Counted from the first letter of the stretch, positions 16,697 through 26,458 are shown. The stretch is DNA of 64,000 nucleotides from CAYRFQ01 sp964423615 (GCA_964423615.1 CAYRFQ010000019.1:53806-117805), one strand, 5' to 3'. Numbers and translations are program-made. Notes: generated by a model from the sequence alone, not told the origin.

Positions 16697-17914
16697 TCAA
16701 TCAACTCGGCAAAAAACGGCCTTTAAGTATCGACTTTCTTTGACGTGTGAGTAGAACGGATGATCACCACCCGCACCTGTGACTTGAAAGATCTGGGCAG
16801 CTCGACCGGCTTGCCAGGCGGCCCTTTTCAGCATCTCGATAAAGTCGTCTTCACTCACCAAGCCGGTACACGAACAGGTCAAGAAGATTCCTCCTGGGGC
16901 AACGGCTTGTAGTGCCAATCGGTTCATATCGAGATAGCGGCGCAGAGCATGTTGGACCCCGTCCCTGTCTCGGGTTTGTTTTGATGGGTCAAGGACCACA
17001 ACGTCAAACTGTTCGCCGTTCGGTAAAACGTCGCGAAGCCAGGTGAACAAGTCTGCTTGAACGAACCGAATCTTGGCTTGGTTCAAGTTTGCGTTCTGCT
17101 TGGCGAGGGTGATCACCTCTTCGTCGAGGTCGAGCCCAACGACGTCGTCGGCTTCACCCAACGCTTTGGCGTAGACCGCAAAGCCACCGGTGTTACAGCA
17201 GATGTCCAGGACACGCTTGCCTCGACAAAATTCGCTCAAGAACTTACGATTGTCGCGTTGATCGACAAAAAAACCTGTTTTGTGCTTGCTCCCCGGTGCG
17301 ACGCGGAAACGGAGCCCATGCTCACGAATCACCGATGGCTCAGGAACTTCGGGAGGATGACAGTTGAACGATTCTTGTTTCTGGATGTGGTCTTCTGCGA
17401 ACCAGTAAAACTGCGATCCGGGATAATACGATTCGAGTATGTCCAGGAGTTCTGATCGGAATCGGAACATACCTGCGGCAAAATACTCGATGACGATGGT
17501 CGAGCCAAACCGATCCACCACCAGACCACTCAGGTTATCGCCTTCCGAGTGGACTACACGGTAAGCATCGGTGACGTCTTCCACGCAAAGCCAATCGCGC
17601 CGTAAGGTTACGGCGTTATGAATCCGTCGACGAAAGAACTCCTGGTCGATTTCTTCGCTCGCCTGGGACGTGAGCAACCTCAAAGCGATACGTGAATGTC
17701 CGTTGTAGAAACCCCTGCCGACCCAGTTGTTTTCCTTGTCCACGATATTCACGACGGTCCCTGGGCGCAACTTTATCTTGGGCTTCTCCACCATTTTCTG
17801 GAAAATCCATGGGTGCGATGATCTCCGCACGATTTTGAGTCGAACAGTCGGCAAATTCAGTTCTGAGTCAACATGAGGCATGGAATCGGTCCGCTTCGAG
17901 GAGACGAGGCTCAC
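16697..17914 (-). CDS. rlmI: Class I rRNA large-subunit methyltransferase, RlmI-like (m5C)
   Basis: 405 residues. An N-terminal PUA-like domain (about 20-90: LKIVRRSSHPWIFQKM, GTVVNIVDKENNWVGRGFY) precedes a middle domain with DAYRVVHSEGDNLSGLVVDRFG. The Rossmann-type methyltransferase domain has SAM motif VLDICCNTGGFAVYAKALG, acidic loop VVGLDLDEE, motif IV FDVVVLDPSKQ and the cysteine motif LTCSCTG. This is the layout of RlmI, which makes m5C1962 in 23S rRNA; the exact site is inferred from family. The GTG at 17914 is the longest start; ATG at 17881 (MPHVDSEL) is an equally likely start. Confidence 0.88.
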   Translation of the reverse strand: MSLVSSKRTDSMPHVDSELNLPTVRLKIVRRSSHPWIFQKMVEKPKIKLRPGTVVNIVDKENNWVGRGFYNGHSRIALRLLTSQASEEIDQEFFRRRIHNAVTLRRDWLCVEDVTDAYRVVHSEGDNLSGLVVDRFGSTIVIEYFAAGMFRFRSELLDILESYYPGSQFYWFAEDHIQKQESFNCHPPEVPEPSVIREHGLRFRVAPGSKHKTGFFVDQRDNRKFLSEFCRGKRVLDICCNTGGFAVYAKALGEADDVVGLDLDEEVITLAKQNANLNQAKIRFVQADLFTWLRDVLPNGEQFDVVVLDPSKQTRDRDGVQHALRRYLDMNRLALQAVAPGGIFLTCSCTGLVSEDDFIEMLKRAAWQAGRAAQIFQVTGAGGDHPFYSHVKESRYLKAVFCRVD

Positions 17915-18129
17915 AGCTCCTCACCGTCTTTCTGGCCAAAAGTGTCATTGTAACAACGAATCTACTTTTCCCGCAGACATTCGGTGTCGGTCGCGAGAAA
18001 GCTCGTCAGTATCCTCTTTCTCCATTTCGCGAAACGAGCCAAAATCTCCCAAACTTTTTGGTAAGGAATCTCGTCGGATAGGGTGAATCTGTCAGCTTCA
18101 AACCAAGAACATTAGTTTTTCGGTGCTCT

Positions 18130-19044
18130 ATGTTGATGCATCATCGCACCTATTGGTATGCGATTGCTACCTGCCTTTTCTTACTAACTTCGGGTATTTC
18201 ATCTGGTCACCCCAGCGCGGACATCGCTCCACCTGAACCAATACCCATGCGAGTTGCGCGTGCTGAGTTGATTTTCGCCGGAGAAGTCGTTGGTCATCTC
18301 GACCAAGACATCAAAGTACTGCCAACACCTAACGCGAAATTGAAAACCCCTCACCGAATCGTTGTGATCCGCGTTGATGAGGCCTTTGTCGGAACCAAAA
18401 AAGGGCAACTCATCAAAGCCGGGTATCCCGCTCCTCGACCTGCCAAACCAGGCGTCCCCGTCGTTTCTTCAGGGTATCGCGTTGCTCCCCTGGCTCAACT
18501 CAAGCTAGGTCAAAAAGCCGTGGTCTTTTTGAACAAACACTCGAGTGGCAAGTTCGTGACGACGAGCGGTTTTTATGGCGTTATCACAACTCCACAACCC
18601 GGCGGGAAATACTATACACAACAAGTAAAGGCGTATAGCAAGCAACTGGACGAAATCCGTTTTTCGGTGAAAGTTCTCTCGAATCCAACCAAAGCCCTTC
18701 AGTCCGAGGATGCAAAACTAAGGCTCACAGCTGCGTCCATGGCTATTGCGAAATACCGCGCTTATCCAGCCCTCCGTCCTATTCGGATGGAACCGATCGA
18801 CCCGAAAGAAAGTACTCTCATCCTGAAGGCTTTGTTGAAAGCGGACTGGAAAAAACCACAATTTTATACCAGACTCCATCCCTTGAACCTTTTCTTCCGG
18901 CTCGGGATTTCGAAACGAGATGGTCTTATTTTTCCCCCGCAAACGACTTCAAAACAACTGAGCGAGATTGTGCAGAGGTGGCTTCGCGACCACGCTACGA
19001 CCTACCGAATCCGGCGTTTTGTTGGCGGAATGACACAGTCTTGA
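18130..19044 (+). CDS. Secreted protein of unknown function, one-module paralogue of the next gene
   Basis: 304 residues with a signal peptide (about 1-26). The N-terminal domain has alternating strands (AELIFAGEVVGHLDQD, HRIVVIRVDEAFVG, LKLGQKAVVFLNKHSSGKF), reminiscent of OB/NTR-like folds, but I cannot assign it. A C-terminal helical module begins VLSNPTKALQSEDAKLRL, passes LILKALLKADW and ends near WLRDHATTYRIRRF. The gene 19339-20898 has the same plan with two copies of this module. No catalytic motif is seen. The pair is a lineage-specific duplication by appearance. Confidence 0.8.
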   Translation: MLMHHRTYWYAIATCLFLLTSGISSGHPSADIAPPEPIPMRVARAELIFAGEVVGHLDQDIKVLPTPNAKLKTPHRIVVIRVDEAFVGTKKGQLIKAGYPAPRPAKPGVPVVSSGYRVAPLAQLKLGQKAVVFLNKHSSGKFVTTSGFYGVITTPQPGGKYYTQQVKAYSKQLDEIRFSVKVLSNPTKALQSEDAKLRLTAASMAIAKYRAYPALRPIRMEPIDPKESTLILKALLKADWKKPQFYTRLHPLNLFFRLGISKRDGLIFPPQTTSKQLSEIVQRWLRDHATTYRIRRFVGGMTQS

Positions 19045-19266
19045 TACTAAAAAGTACATGCAGGAATGCTATCTCCTTGCCTTTTATTTGCGAGGACGCC
19101 TAGAAAATGAATTGTCGACCGCTAAACGACCCAAGATAAATCCCTCGCAAACGTTTTGCAGTTCTCTCCGCTACTTGGATTGAGCAGAACGCAAAGCCGA
19201 GAAACCCAGGTTCTCCGAAGAGTTTTCGACTGGCTCTCGGGAGTCCTGAGACTCATTATCCCGCTG

Positions 19267-19313
19267 GAACCGCGAGTATCACCGCAAAACGATTGCGGTG
19301 ATACTCGCGGTTC
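19267..19313. repeat. Perfect 21-bp inverted repeat in the leader of the next gene
   Basis: Arms 19267-19287 and 19293-19313 are exact reverse complements around the 5-base loop AACGA. The right arm ends 25 bases before the ATG at 19339. No T-run follows, so it is not an ordinary terminator. It could be a dispersed palindromic repeat or a leader hairpin affecting translation. Confidence 0.85.
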
Positions 19314-19338
19314 GCCATACCTACGGAGTAACTTCAAC

Positions 19339-20898
19339 ATGCGTCAGATGATTTCCTATGCGTTGATTGCGATGAGCAGTATGTGTCTCTTGGGCACGTC
19401 GAGTCCAGCTCGAGCTCTGGTTATCGCTCCGGGCTTTTACGGTCCTCAGCGAGTCAAAGCCGCTCAATTGATCGTTGTCGGCTCGGTCGTTGGCCTCGAA
19501 GATCGTGACGTCGCTGTTCAACAAGGCAAGACCACTATCAATTACCGCATCGCGGTTGTCCAAGTCAGCGATACCCTCAAGGGTAAGTCGAAACAAATGA
19601 TTCGGGTTGGTTTCTACAGCCCCGATCAGCCTAATGTTCCTGGCCGTCCTGTGGTTCGTCCCGGCATTCGTCCGCTACCACGACCTATTTATCGGGGTGG
19701 AACGCAATTGAAAATGGGAATGGAAGGTTTGCTCTTTTTGCAAGAGAAGAAAGATGGGAAGTTCTACACGCTCCCCCAAGGTAGCATGTTTGTTCCCAAG
19801 GTTTTCGAAAGCCGCGGCCAACTCACGCCTAACAAGCAGTTCGCAAGCGAACTGAGCACAACCAAAAGTTTAATTCGTGTTCTCGATAACCCCATCGAGA
19901 GCCTCCAGGCCGCAAAAACCGAAGACCGTTTGGTTGCCTCTTCGATCGTCTTGCAGAGCTATAACAACAACCCAATGCAACGAGCCATGCAAGGGAAGTT
20001 GATCCCCACGAAGGAAGCTCGATTGATCCTGAAGGCCTTGGCCGAAGCGGACTGGACGCAAACGCCAAACACGAGCCGTAATTACATGAGCAACCCCATG
20101 AACGTCATGAACCAGTTTGGGTTGACCAATTCTCCTTACGCCGTTCTCAGCTTCCCTAATCGCGACCGGAACACTCCGTACCAAACTTGGCTCGCCCAAC
20201 GCAACAAGGTGATGCAAGACTGGGCCAAAGCCAACTGGAAGACATACGACGAAAGCGATCTGAAGATCGTTCGCCTGGTCAAGAATGTGACTTCCGATCC
20301 GATCAAGGCTCTGCAATCCAAGAGCCAAGAAGAACGCCAGTTTGCCGCTTCCATTCTCCTCCAGAAATACAACACTTACACCGGCGCACGTGAGAAGGTC
20401 GCGATTCCCGCCGAAGAAAGCAAACTGATCCTGAAGGCCATCGCCAATGCCGATTGGGACCAAACGAAGTATCGGTCGAACTACATGATGAATCCTTCCA
20501 GCATGATCAACCAAATCGGCATTCGCATTTCCTACACTACCAACGCCAACAAGGCCGACATCGTTATCCCTCGTCGTCAACGTGGTGAAGACTTCACACA
20601 GTGGCAAGCCAAACGAACTAAGGCCTTGCAGGACTGGGTGAAAGCCAACATCAATACTTACCAAATCAAAAAGTATAAGAAAGGTCCTGGGGTGAACAAC
20701 GGTCGACCTGGCATCATCCGACCTGTTCCTCTGCCTGTTGGACCAGGCGGCCCGATTCGTATTCAGCCTGTCCTACCTGGTCGACCTATTCCTCCAATCC
20801 AAGTTCAACCGGTTCGACCAATTCAGGCCATTCCTGGGCAACCTGGTCGTGTTCAAATTCAAATCTTGCCCGCAAGACCTGATCGCAAGGACGACTAA
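19339..20898 (+). CDS. Secreted protein of unknown function with two tandem helical modules and Pro-rich tail
   Basis: 519 residues from the ATG at 19339, preceded by GGAG and followed by a clean signal peptide (about 1-25, ending ARA). Upstream in-frame codons run through a perfect hairpin and are unlikely to be translated. The N-terminal strand-rich domain matches that of the preceding gene (AAQLIVVGSVVGLEDRD, LKMGMEGLLFLQEKKDGKFY). Then come two copies of a module of about 170 residues. Each opens VLDNPIESLQAAKTEDR or VTSDPIKALQSKSQEER, contains LILKALAEADW or LILKAIANADW, and ends WAKANWKTYDESDLK or WVKANINTYQIKKYK. A tail of about 65 residues is rich in Pro, Gly, Arg and Gln. No enzyme motif is visible. 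Confidence 0.82.
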   Translation: MRQMISYALIAMSSMCLLGTSSPARALVIAPGFYGPQRVKAAQLIVVGSVVGLEDRDVAVQQGKTTINYRIAVVQVSDTLKGKSKQMIRVGFYSPDQPNVPGRPVVRPGIRPLPRPIYRGGTQLKMGMEGLLFLQEKKDGKFYTLPQGSMFVPKVFESRGQLTPNKQFASELSTTKSLIRVLDNPIESLQAAKTEDRLVASSIVLQSYNNNPMQRAMQGKLIPTKEARLILKALAEADWTQTPNTSRNYMSNPMNVMNQFGLTNSPYAVLSFPNRDRNTPYQTWLAQRNKVMQDWAKANWKTYDESDLKIVRLVKNVTSDPIKALQSKSQEERQFAASILLQKYNTYTGAREKVAIPAEESKLILKAIANADWDQTKYRSNYMMNPSSMINQIGIRISYTTNANKADIVIPRRQRGEDFTQWQAKRTKALQDWVKANINTYQIKKYKKGPGVNNGRPGIIRPVPLPVGPGGPIRIQPVLPGRPIPPIQVQPVRPIQAIPGQPGRVQIQILPARPDRKDD

Positions 20899-20927
20899 GG
20901 TCTTGCGTTTGGTGTCAATAGTCTTCG

Positions 20928-20960
20928 ACCCCGCGGCACTTGGCTGCGGGGTTTCTTTTT
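20928..20960 (+). terminator. Rho-independent terminator
   Basis: 7-bp GC-rich stem (20928-20934 with 20946-20952) with 11-base loop, then TTCTTTTT. It lies 30 bp after the stop at 20898. Confidence 0.8.
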
Positions 20961-21232
20961 GGCTATTTCAAAACTGAGAAATCGTCGATCTGAATCTTGG
21001 AATCGATTTCAGATGCCCGTCCGAAGCGCAAGGGAGGAATCTTCCACCAGCTTTTCGCCCGCGCGTCGGGCGAGTGTGAAATGGCCTAATCCAAACTCTG
21101 GCATCGCAACAGTCCAGAGGATCACAGGATCATTTCCCCTACTACCCACATTGCCGTGCAGCATTCATTATGTTACACCGAAAACGAGTTCGAGGTTTCT
21201 GTAGATCACTTCTCGTTGAGCGGGTATATGAC

Positions 21233-21934
21233 ATGTGTGGAAGATTTACTCTTTCCTCTTCACAAACCGAACTCACAGACCTTCTTCCTCTATTCGATGT
21301 TCCGGAAATCGATGCTCGTTATAACATCGCTCCAACCCAAGACGTTGTTGTTGCCCGCGTTAATCCTGAATCGAACAAGCGAGAAATTGTTTCGTGTCGT
21401 TGGGGATTGCTCCCTTCGTGGTCGGACGAACCGAAAACGGGATTCCTGAACGCCCGCTCTGAAACGGTTGCTACCAAACCTGCTTTCCGGAGTTCTTTTC
21501 GGAAACGTCGGTGTCTTATTCCGGCCACGGGTTTCTACGAATGGAAGAAACATAGTAACGGGCACAAGTATCCGTTTTACTTTCGCCTTGCGAGCGGTTT
21601 GCCGATGGCCTTTGCTGGCCTTTGGGATCGTTGGAAACGAGAAGATGTAGTCATCGAATCGTGTACCGTCCTGACGACCGAAGCCAATGCGTTGCTGCGG
21701 CCTCTCCACGACCGGATGCCAGTCATCTTACATAGTGCTGACTTCGAAAAGTGGCTCGATCCGGGTTCTGACGATGCTGGTGTGACGACCCTCTTTGCGC
21801 CCTACCCGGCCGCAGAGATGGCTGCTCGTCCAGTCGGTAAGTTCGTGAATTCGTACAAGAATGATGGACCGGAATGTATCGAGCCAACCGAAGGTCCGCC
21901 CGAGGATTGGCAAAGTCAAGATTTGTTTGTTTGA
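21233..21934 (+). CDS. SRAP-domain protein (YedK/HMCES family)
   Basis: 233 residues from the ATG at 21233, the only start that puts the catalytic Cys at position 2 (MCGRFTLSSSQ). SRAP proteins use Cys2 to form a thiazolidine crosslink with abasic sites in single-stranded DNA. Other conserved features are present: YNIAPTQDV, WGLLPSW, NARSETVATKPAFRSSF, RCLIPATGFYEWKK with the catalytic Glu, and HDRMPVIL. Length is normal. It converges with the Y-polymerase gene, leaving 13 bp between stops. Association with SOS-type genes is known for SRAP and supports a role in damage tolerance here. Confidence 0.93.
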   Translation: MCGRFTLSSSQTELTDLLPLFDVPEIDARYNIAPTQDVVVARVNPESNKREIVSCRWGLLPSWSDEPKTGFLNARSETVATKPAFRSSFRKRRCLIPATGFYEWKKHSNGHKYPFYFRLASGLPMAFAGLWDRWKREDVVIESCTVLTTEANALLRPLHDRMPVILHSADFEKWLDPGSDDAGVTTLFAPYPAAEMAARPVGKFVNSYKNDGPECIEPTEGPPEDWQSQDLFV

Positions 21935-21947
21935 GTCGCTTTTCTTT

Positions 21948-23165
21948 TCATCTCGTCAAACACGGCGTACGCAGCACATAGTTCTCTCGGTCCTTGTCCA
22001 TCTTTTGATCCAGCAACAGCGTCTCTCCACTCGAAATCGAAGTAAACCCGAACCGTTTGCGGATCTGGTCTTTGGCTCCCAACAAACGTTTTCGTTTTTC
22101 GTCTTCGGGATCGACGAACAGTTCCATTTGTGGGTTGGGTGGAGTCAACGGTCCGAGTTCAACGCCGAGCCATCGCAACGGCAATCGTCGCGTATAGACT
22201 TTTTCGAAGCGTTCTCGAGCGGCCGCCTGCAGATCGAGTTCATCGTTCGTGGCCTGGCGGAATGTCTCGCGTCCGCCCTCGCTTCGGTAATCGCCATAAC
22301 GGACTTGTACAGAGACTGCGCGCGTCACCAGGTTTTGCCACCGCAACCACGAACAAGCTCGTTCGAGCAAGTACGACAACATCGCGTGTAAGAACTCCCG
22401 ATCGGCTTCGGGCGGATCAAAGCTCGTGGTGCGACTGACCGTTTGTTGTTGTTTCGATGCCTGCACCGAACGTGGATCGATTCCGTGAGAATAGTTATGG
22501 ATTTGCTTCCCATTGTTCTGCCCAAACAACGATTGTAAGACTGGCTTTGGCATGTTCGCGACCTCGCCGATCTTGTTCACGTTCAACCGTCCCAGACGAA
22601 AAGCGGTTTTGTGGCCGACTCCCGGAATCAAGTTGGCCGACCATGGCGCGAGATAAGCTCGTTCGGTGCCCTGAGGAACTCGGACGACGCGTCCTGGTTT
22701 GGCTTCGGTTGTCGCTACACGCGAGACGAATTTGTTGACTCCGAGTCCCATCGAAAGGCTCAGTTGGATTTCGTCGAGGACTCGTTGGCGAATGCCTGTG
22801 GCCATCTTGACGACGAGTGGGTCGTCGAGTTCGAGTCCGTCGTTCGAGATGTCCAAATATAAATCGTCGAGGGCGGCAACTTCTACGATCGGTGTCACTT
22901 CGCGGCACATTGCCAAAATCTGACGGGAAGCCATTTCGTATTTGGGATACTGCCCCGGGATCACAATCAACGGCCGACAACGTCGTCGAGCTTCGGACAG
23001 GCGCATCGCAGTTCGGACCCCGTAACGTCTGGCTTCGTAACTACAACTCGCCACGACACCCGTCCCCACGGCAACAGGCTTTCCGCGCAAACTCGGTTCG
23101 TCCCGCTGTTCCACGGAAGCAAAAAAGGCGTCAACATCGAGGTGGCAAATGGATCGTTGTTGCAT
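21948..23165 (-). CDS. Y-family translesion DNA polymerase (DinB-like)
   Basis: 405 residues from the ATG at 23165 (MQQRSICHLDVDAFFASVE), which matches the family start. A TTG at 23243, four bases after the dnaE2 stop, would add 26 Lys-rich residues and is possible. Palm motif I has the first metal Asp; the fingers carry SYEARRYGVRTAMRL. The second palm motif, normally SIDEAYLD, reads AALDDLYLD, so the catalytic Glu is Asp. The helix-hairpin-helix reads PGVGHKTAFRLGRLNV. The C-terminal part has PQMELF, a good beta-clamp binding motif. It is encoded directly behind dnaE2, the position ImuB takes in ImuB-DnaE2 mutasomes, but unlike ImuB it keeps most acidic residues. Confidence 0.9.
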   Translation of the reverse strand: MQQRSICHLDVDAFFASVEQRDEPSLRGKPVAVGTGVVASCSYEARRYGVRTAMRLSEARRRCRPLIVIPGQYPKYEMASRQILAMCREVTPIVEVAALDDLYLDISNDGLELDDPLVVKMATGIRQRVLDEIQLSLSMGLGVNKFVSRVATTEAKPGRVVRVPQGTERAYLAPWSANLIPGVGHKTAFRLGRLNVNKIGEVANMPKPVLQSLFGQNNGKQIHNYSHGIDPRSVQASKQQQTVSRTTSFDPPEADREFLHAMLSYLLERACSWLRWQNLVTRAVSVQVRYGDYRSEGGRETFRQATNDELDLQAAARERFEKVYTRRLPLRWLGVELGPLTPPNPQMELFVDPEDEKRKRLLGAKDQIRKRFGFTSISSGETLLLDQKMDKDRENYVLRTPCLTR

Positions 23166-23247
23166 TGCTTGGGTCTTTTTCTTTTTGGTTTTTTTTGGTT
23201 CGTCTCGGTTTCGGAGTATGTCGTTCCACACACTCACGGCCAATGTT

Positions 23248-26200
23248 CTATAGCATCACTGACTTTGTAAATTTATGGGCATTAATCGCAATCACACCGA
23301 GGTGATCATTGACTATTCCCTCGGCAATGTAAGGGCCCAGTTCCAAGTGAGCTATTAACTGACAACTACCCGGAAACAAATTGACTTCGACCAAGTCGTA
23401 TTCGTCCTGGAGACTGATGAATTGCATATCGCGGCCGTCGGATGTTCGAGCGTTTCGTGCGGTTGCGGTGACACCGGCGAAACGAATTGTCCGACCGACG
23501 TACTTTCGAAGTTCTCGACTCGTGACCAAATCGTTCGGGAGATTTTTGCGAAACAGCGACATGAGAGGCGGTCCCAGCAGGAACCCGAGCAAAGACCATT
23601 CGTCGCGCCAACGTTGTTCGGCGGTCAAGTCATTGGGGCACCAAGTCTCGGAGAAACGAGCCACGTTCGTTGGAAACAACTCTGTTGTGGACGAATCCTT
23701 TTTGCGTTTGCGTGTTTGGAAGACTCCCAGGAGTTCGGCTTGGAGGAACAACGTTGGCCGGTTTTTGCCGGTACAATCCAGGGCTCCACAACGAACCAAG
23801 GTCGATAGAGCTTCCGGTCCCGGTTGAACCCTTCGCCAAAAATCCTCCAAATTTTGGAACGGCCCTTCCCTTTCTCGTTCGATCAAAATCCTGTTTCGAA
23901 TTTCCTCTGGCAAAGTGGCGATGACTTCCAATCCCACACGAATTGTGTTTTCCTCGAGCGAGAATTCTGCGCGCGAACGGTTAACACATGGAAGCCTCAC
24001 TTCGATGCCGACTTGCTTGATGGCCTCTATGTAAACACGTCGAGGGTAGGAACCCATGGCGTTGTTAAGCACCGCGACCCAGAAAGCCAAAGGATAATGT
24101 TGTTTGATATAGGCGCCTATCCATGCAATTAATCCGTAGCTCGTTGCGTGGCTCTTGCAAAATGTGTAGTGGCGAAACTTGTGGAGCTGTGCCCATTGGT
24201 CCAAAGCTAATCGTTCGGGTACTTGGTGTTGACGACAACGATTTACGAACTCATCCAAGAGTTGGGTTCCTTCCTCGGCGCCGTACTTAACGATCCGTTT
24301 GTAGAATCGATGTGCTTCGGAAATGGGAACGTCGAGCAATGCCTTCAGGACTTCAAGGGCATCATCTTCGTATAGCATCAAACCTTGAGATCGGGCTAAC
24401 AACTTATCTAACTTAGGGTGTTGTGCCGGAATCTCTTCGAGTCCCTGACGTCGACGGAGAAATGTCTCCTTCATTCCGATCGACGCAACACCCGGTCGGA
24501 CGAGTGCCAACGTCTGAATGACGTGTTCCAGACCACTCGTTTGATTTTGAATCAGAAGATGCCGCATGGCGGGAGACTCGAGCTGTGTAATGCCCAAAGT
24601 GTCTCCACGCTGAAGCATGTTGATCGTCTCGGGATCGTCTTGCCCCTGACGAAGACGAAGCAGCTGCTTGGGCGATAGAGCTCCGTTGATGTGACGGAGC
24701 CCCTCGTCTACGAGTGCCAAAGCTCGGTTGCCAAGCAAGTCTATTTTGACCAATCCGACTTCCTCGACGGCGTCTTTTTCGAACTGGGTGATGGTGATCC
24801 CTTTCGGGGCTCGCTGTAGAGGTGCGTATTCTTCGATGGGATTTGGTGTGATGATGATTCCGCCCGGATGAATCGACAAGTGGTGTGGGTGTCCCAAAAG
24901 GACCCGAGCATCACGGACCAAACGAGGCCAACGTTCGGGTTCGAGAGGAAAACTTCGAGGGGGATGTTCTGAAGAGAATGGGTTTCGGATTGGATGGGGT
25001 ACAACGATTCGTTCGACGCGTTCGTCGAGCGTTTGGGCGAGGTCACTGATTTGCTCGTTCGAAAGGCCGTGAATTTTCGCCGCCTCGCGGAACGCCGAAC
25101 GCGGCTGAAAGAACAAATGCGAGCTGATCATGGCCGTGTACTCGGGACCGTGTCGTCGAATCGTGTGGGCGATGACCTCGTCACGCACCTTCCAGTCAAA
25201 GTCGAGATCGATGTCAGGCAGGTCGGCCCGCCCCGGATGGAGAAACCGGTCGAGGGACAATCCAAACCGCAATGGATCGATGTCGGTGATCTCCAGGAGG
25301 TAACACACCAAGGAACTCCCCGCCGAGCCGCGGAGGGCCATGCTGTAACCACGTCTTCGGGCATATAGGGTTAGACTACGGACGACCAAAAAATACGTCG
25401 CCAGATCTCCGGAGTGGATGATCGTCAGTTCTTCTCGAAGCCTTCGCCGTGCGCCGAGGTCTTCTCCCATGTCCCGACGACGTAACCCACGTTCGCACAA
25501 GACACCCAAATATTGATTGGCATTGAGTTGACGTGGCAGACGACACGGTGGCATGACCGTTTGGCGAGGCAGCACATCGGAACGGAGTTGCTCCGCAAGG
25601 ACCTCGGTGTTTCGTACGGCATACGGCATGTCGCGAAACCGTTCGCGAAACTGCGACACACTCAGAAGATGATATTTTGGAGTCACCGCCGATTGCTTGG
25701 GAAGGGCATCGAGCATGGTCCCGTGCCTTGCTGCCGACAGGACGCGATGGTCGTGAAATTTCTGAGGCTCGACGAACCAAACCGGAGCACTCGCTATGGC
25801 GCGAATGCCCAACTCCTTGGCCGCTGCAAGTTCTCGACGTTCTCGTGGCGTCGGGTAATTCGTGTCGTTTGCCCCGTACCACGGACGAACGACCTCCAAC
25901 CACAGCCGTTTTCCGAAAGCCTCACGCAAAGATTCTGCAGAGGAAGTATTCGGAACAAGAAGGTGAAGTCCTTCTGCGTTTTGTCGCAGAAGCTCCAACA
26001 TCGAAACGGAACCTTGAGCGAGATGCCACCGACTTAGTATCCGACATATGTTCCGATAACCCGCCGGTTCGGCAATCAAGGCAATGCCCAGGAATGAATT
26101 GTGGCGAAGACAAACTCCAAGCAGAGGACGGATGCCTTGTTTGTGCGCCAGTTGCCAGAACGAAATGGCACCATAGAGATTGTTCGTGTCGGTCAAAGCC

Positions 26201-26304
26201 AGCGCGGAGTATCCTCCCTTGGAAGCCGCTTGTAAAAGTGACTCCGGACTGTCGACTCCTTCCAACAGGGAATACCAACTGTGTGTATGTAGTAAGACTG
26301 GCAT
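23248..26304 (-). CDS. dnaE2: Error-prone DNA polymerase III alpha subunit
   Basis: 1018 residues from ATG 26304 (MPVLLHTHSWYSLLEG); a TTG two codons earlier is less likely. DnaE2 is a C-family polymerase used in damage-induced synthesis. The PHP domain is at the N-terminus (HTHSWYSLLEG, ALALTDTNNLYGA). The palm carries the catalytic aspartates in RADLPDIDLDF. Fingers and helix-hairpin-helix regions follow, and an OB-fold (about 930-1010: GRTIRFAGVTATARN) ends the protein. The length fits DnaE2 rather than replicative DnaE (about 1160 or more). A Y-family polymerase follows within a few bases; no imuA-like RecA homologue is present. No recognisable SOS box was found upstream. Confidence 0.93.
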   Translation of the reverse strand: MPVLLHTHSWYSLLEGVDSPESLLQAASKGGYSALALTDTNNLYGAISFWQLAHKQGIRPLLGVCLRHNSFLGIALIAEPAGYRNICRILSRWHLAQGSVSMLELLRQNAEGLHLLVPNTSSAESLREAFGKRLWLEVVRPWYGANDTNYPTPRERRELAAAKELGIRAIASAPVWFVEPQKFHDHRVLSAARHGTMLDALPKQSAVTPKYHLLSVSQFRERFRDMPYAVRNTEVLAEQLRSDVLPRQTVMPPCRLPRQLNANQYLGVLCERGLRRRDMGEDLGARRRLREELTIIHSGDLATYFLVVRSLTLYARRRGYSMALRGSAGSSLVCYLLEITDIDPLRFGLSLDRFLHPGRADLPDIDLDFDWKVRDEVIAHTIRRHGPEYTAMISSHLFFQPRSAFREAAKIHGLSNEQISDLAQTLDERVERIVVPHPIRNPFSSEHPPRSFPLEPERWPRLVRDARVLLGHPHHLSIHPGGIIITPNPIEEYAPLQRAPKGITITQFEKDAVEEVGLVKIDLLGNRALALVDEGLRHINGALSPKQLLRLRQGQDDPETINMLQRGDTLGITQLESPAMRHLLIQNQTSGLEHVIQTLALVRPGVASIGMKETFLRRRQGLEEIPAQHPKLDKLLARSQGLMLYEDDALEVLKALLDVPISEAHRFYKRIVKYGAEEGTQLLDEFVNRCRQHQVPERLALDQWAQLHKFRHYTFCKSHATSYGLIAWIGAYIKQHYPLAFWVAVLNNAMGSYPRRVYIEAIKQVGIEVRLPCVNRSRAEFSLEENTIRVGLEVIATLPEEIRNRILIEREREGPFQNLEDFWRRVQPGPEALSTLVRCGALDCTGKNRPTLFLQAELLGVFQTRKRKKDSSTTELFPTNVARFSETWCPNDLTAEQRWRDEWSLLGFLLGPPLMSLFRKNLPNDLVTSRELRKYVGRTIRFAGVTATARNARTSDGRDMQFISLQDEYDLVEVNLFPGSCQLIAHLELGPYIAEGIVNDHLGVIAINAHKFTKSVML

Positions 26305-26458
26305 ACCCAATTCCGAGTCGGAGAGTCGGGAGACAGAATCCCATTCACTGAGTCAAAGAGCGATGGAAAGGGGGGTGTTCGCTTGGTCTACTTTTCTTGG
26401 GGGCAATGCCCCAGGCCATGTTGAATTTGGCCTTCGGTCAGAAAAACAAACTCTTATC

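Noticed and set aside
19870..20664. Minus-strand frame of 264 codons opposite the two-module secreted protein
   Set aside because: Mirrors the repeats of the real gene; no ribosome site or family features.
24994..25903. Several frames inside dnaE2
   Set aside because: All lie within a gene with full polymerase motifs on the minus strand.
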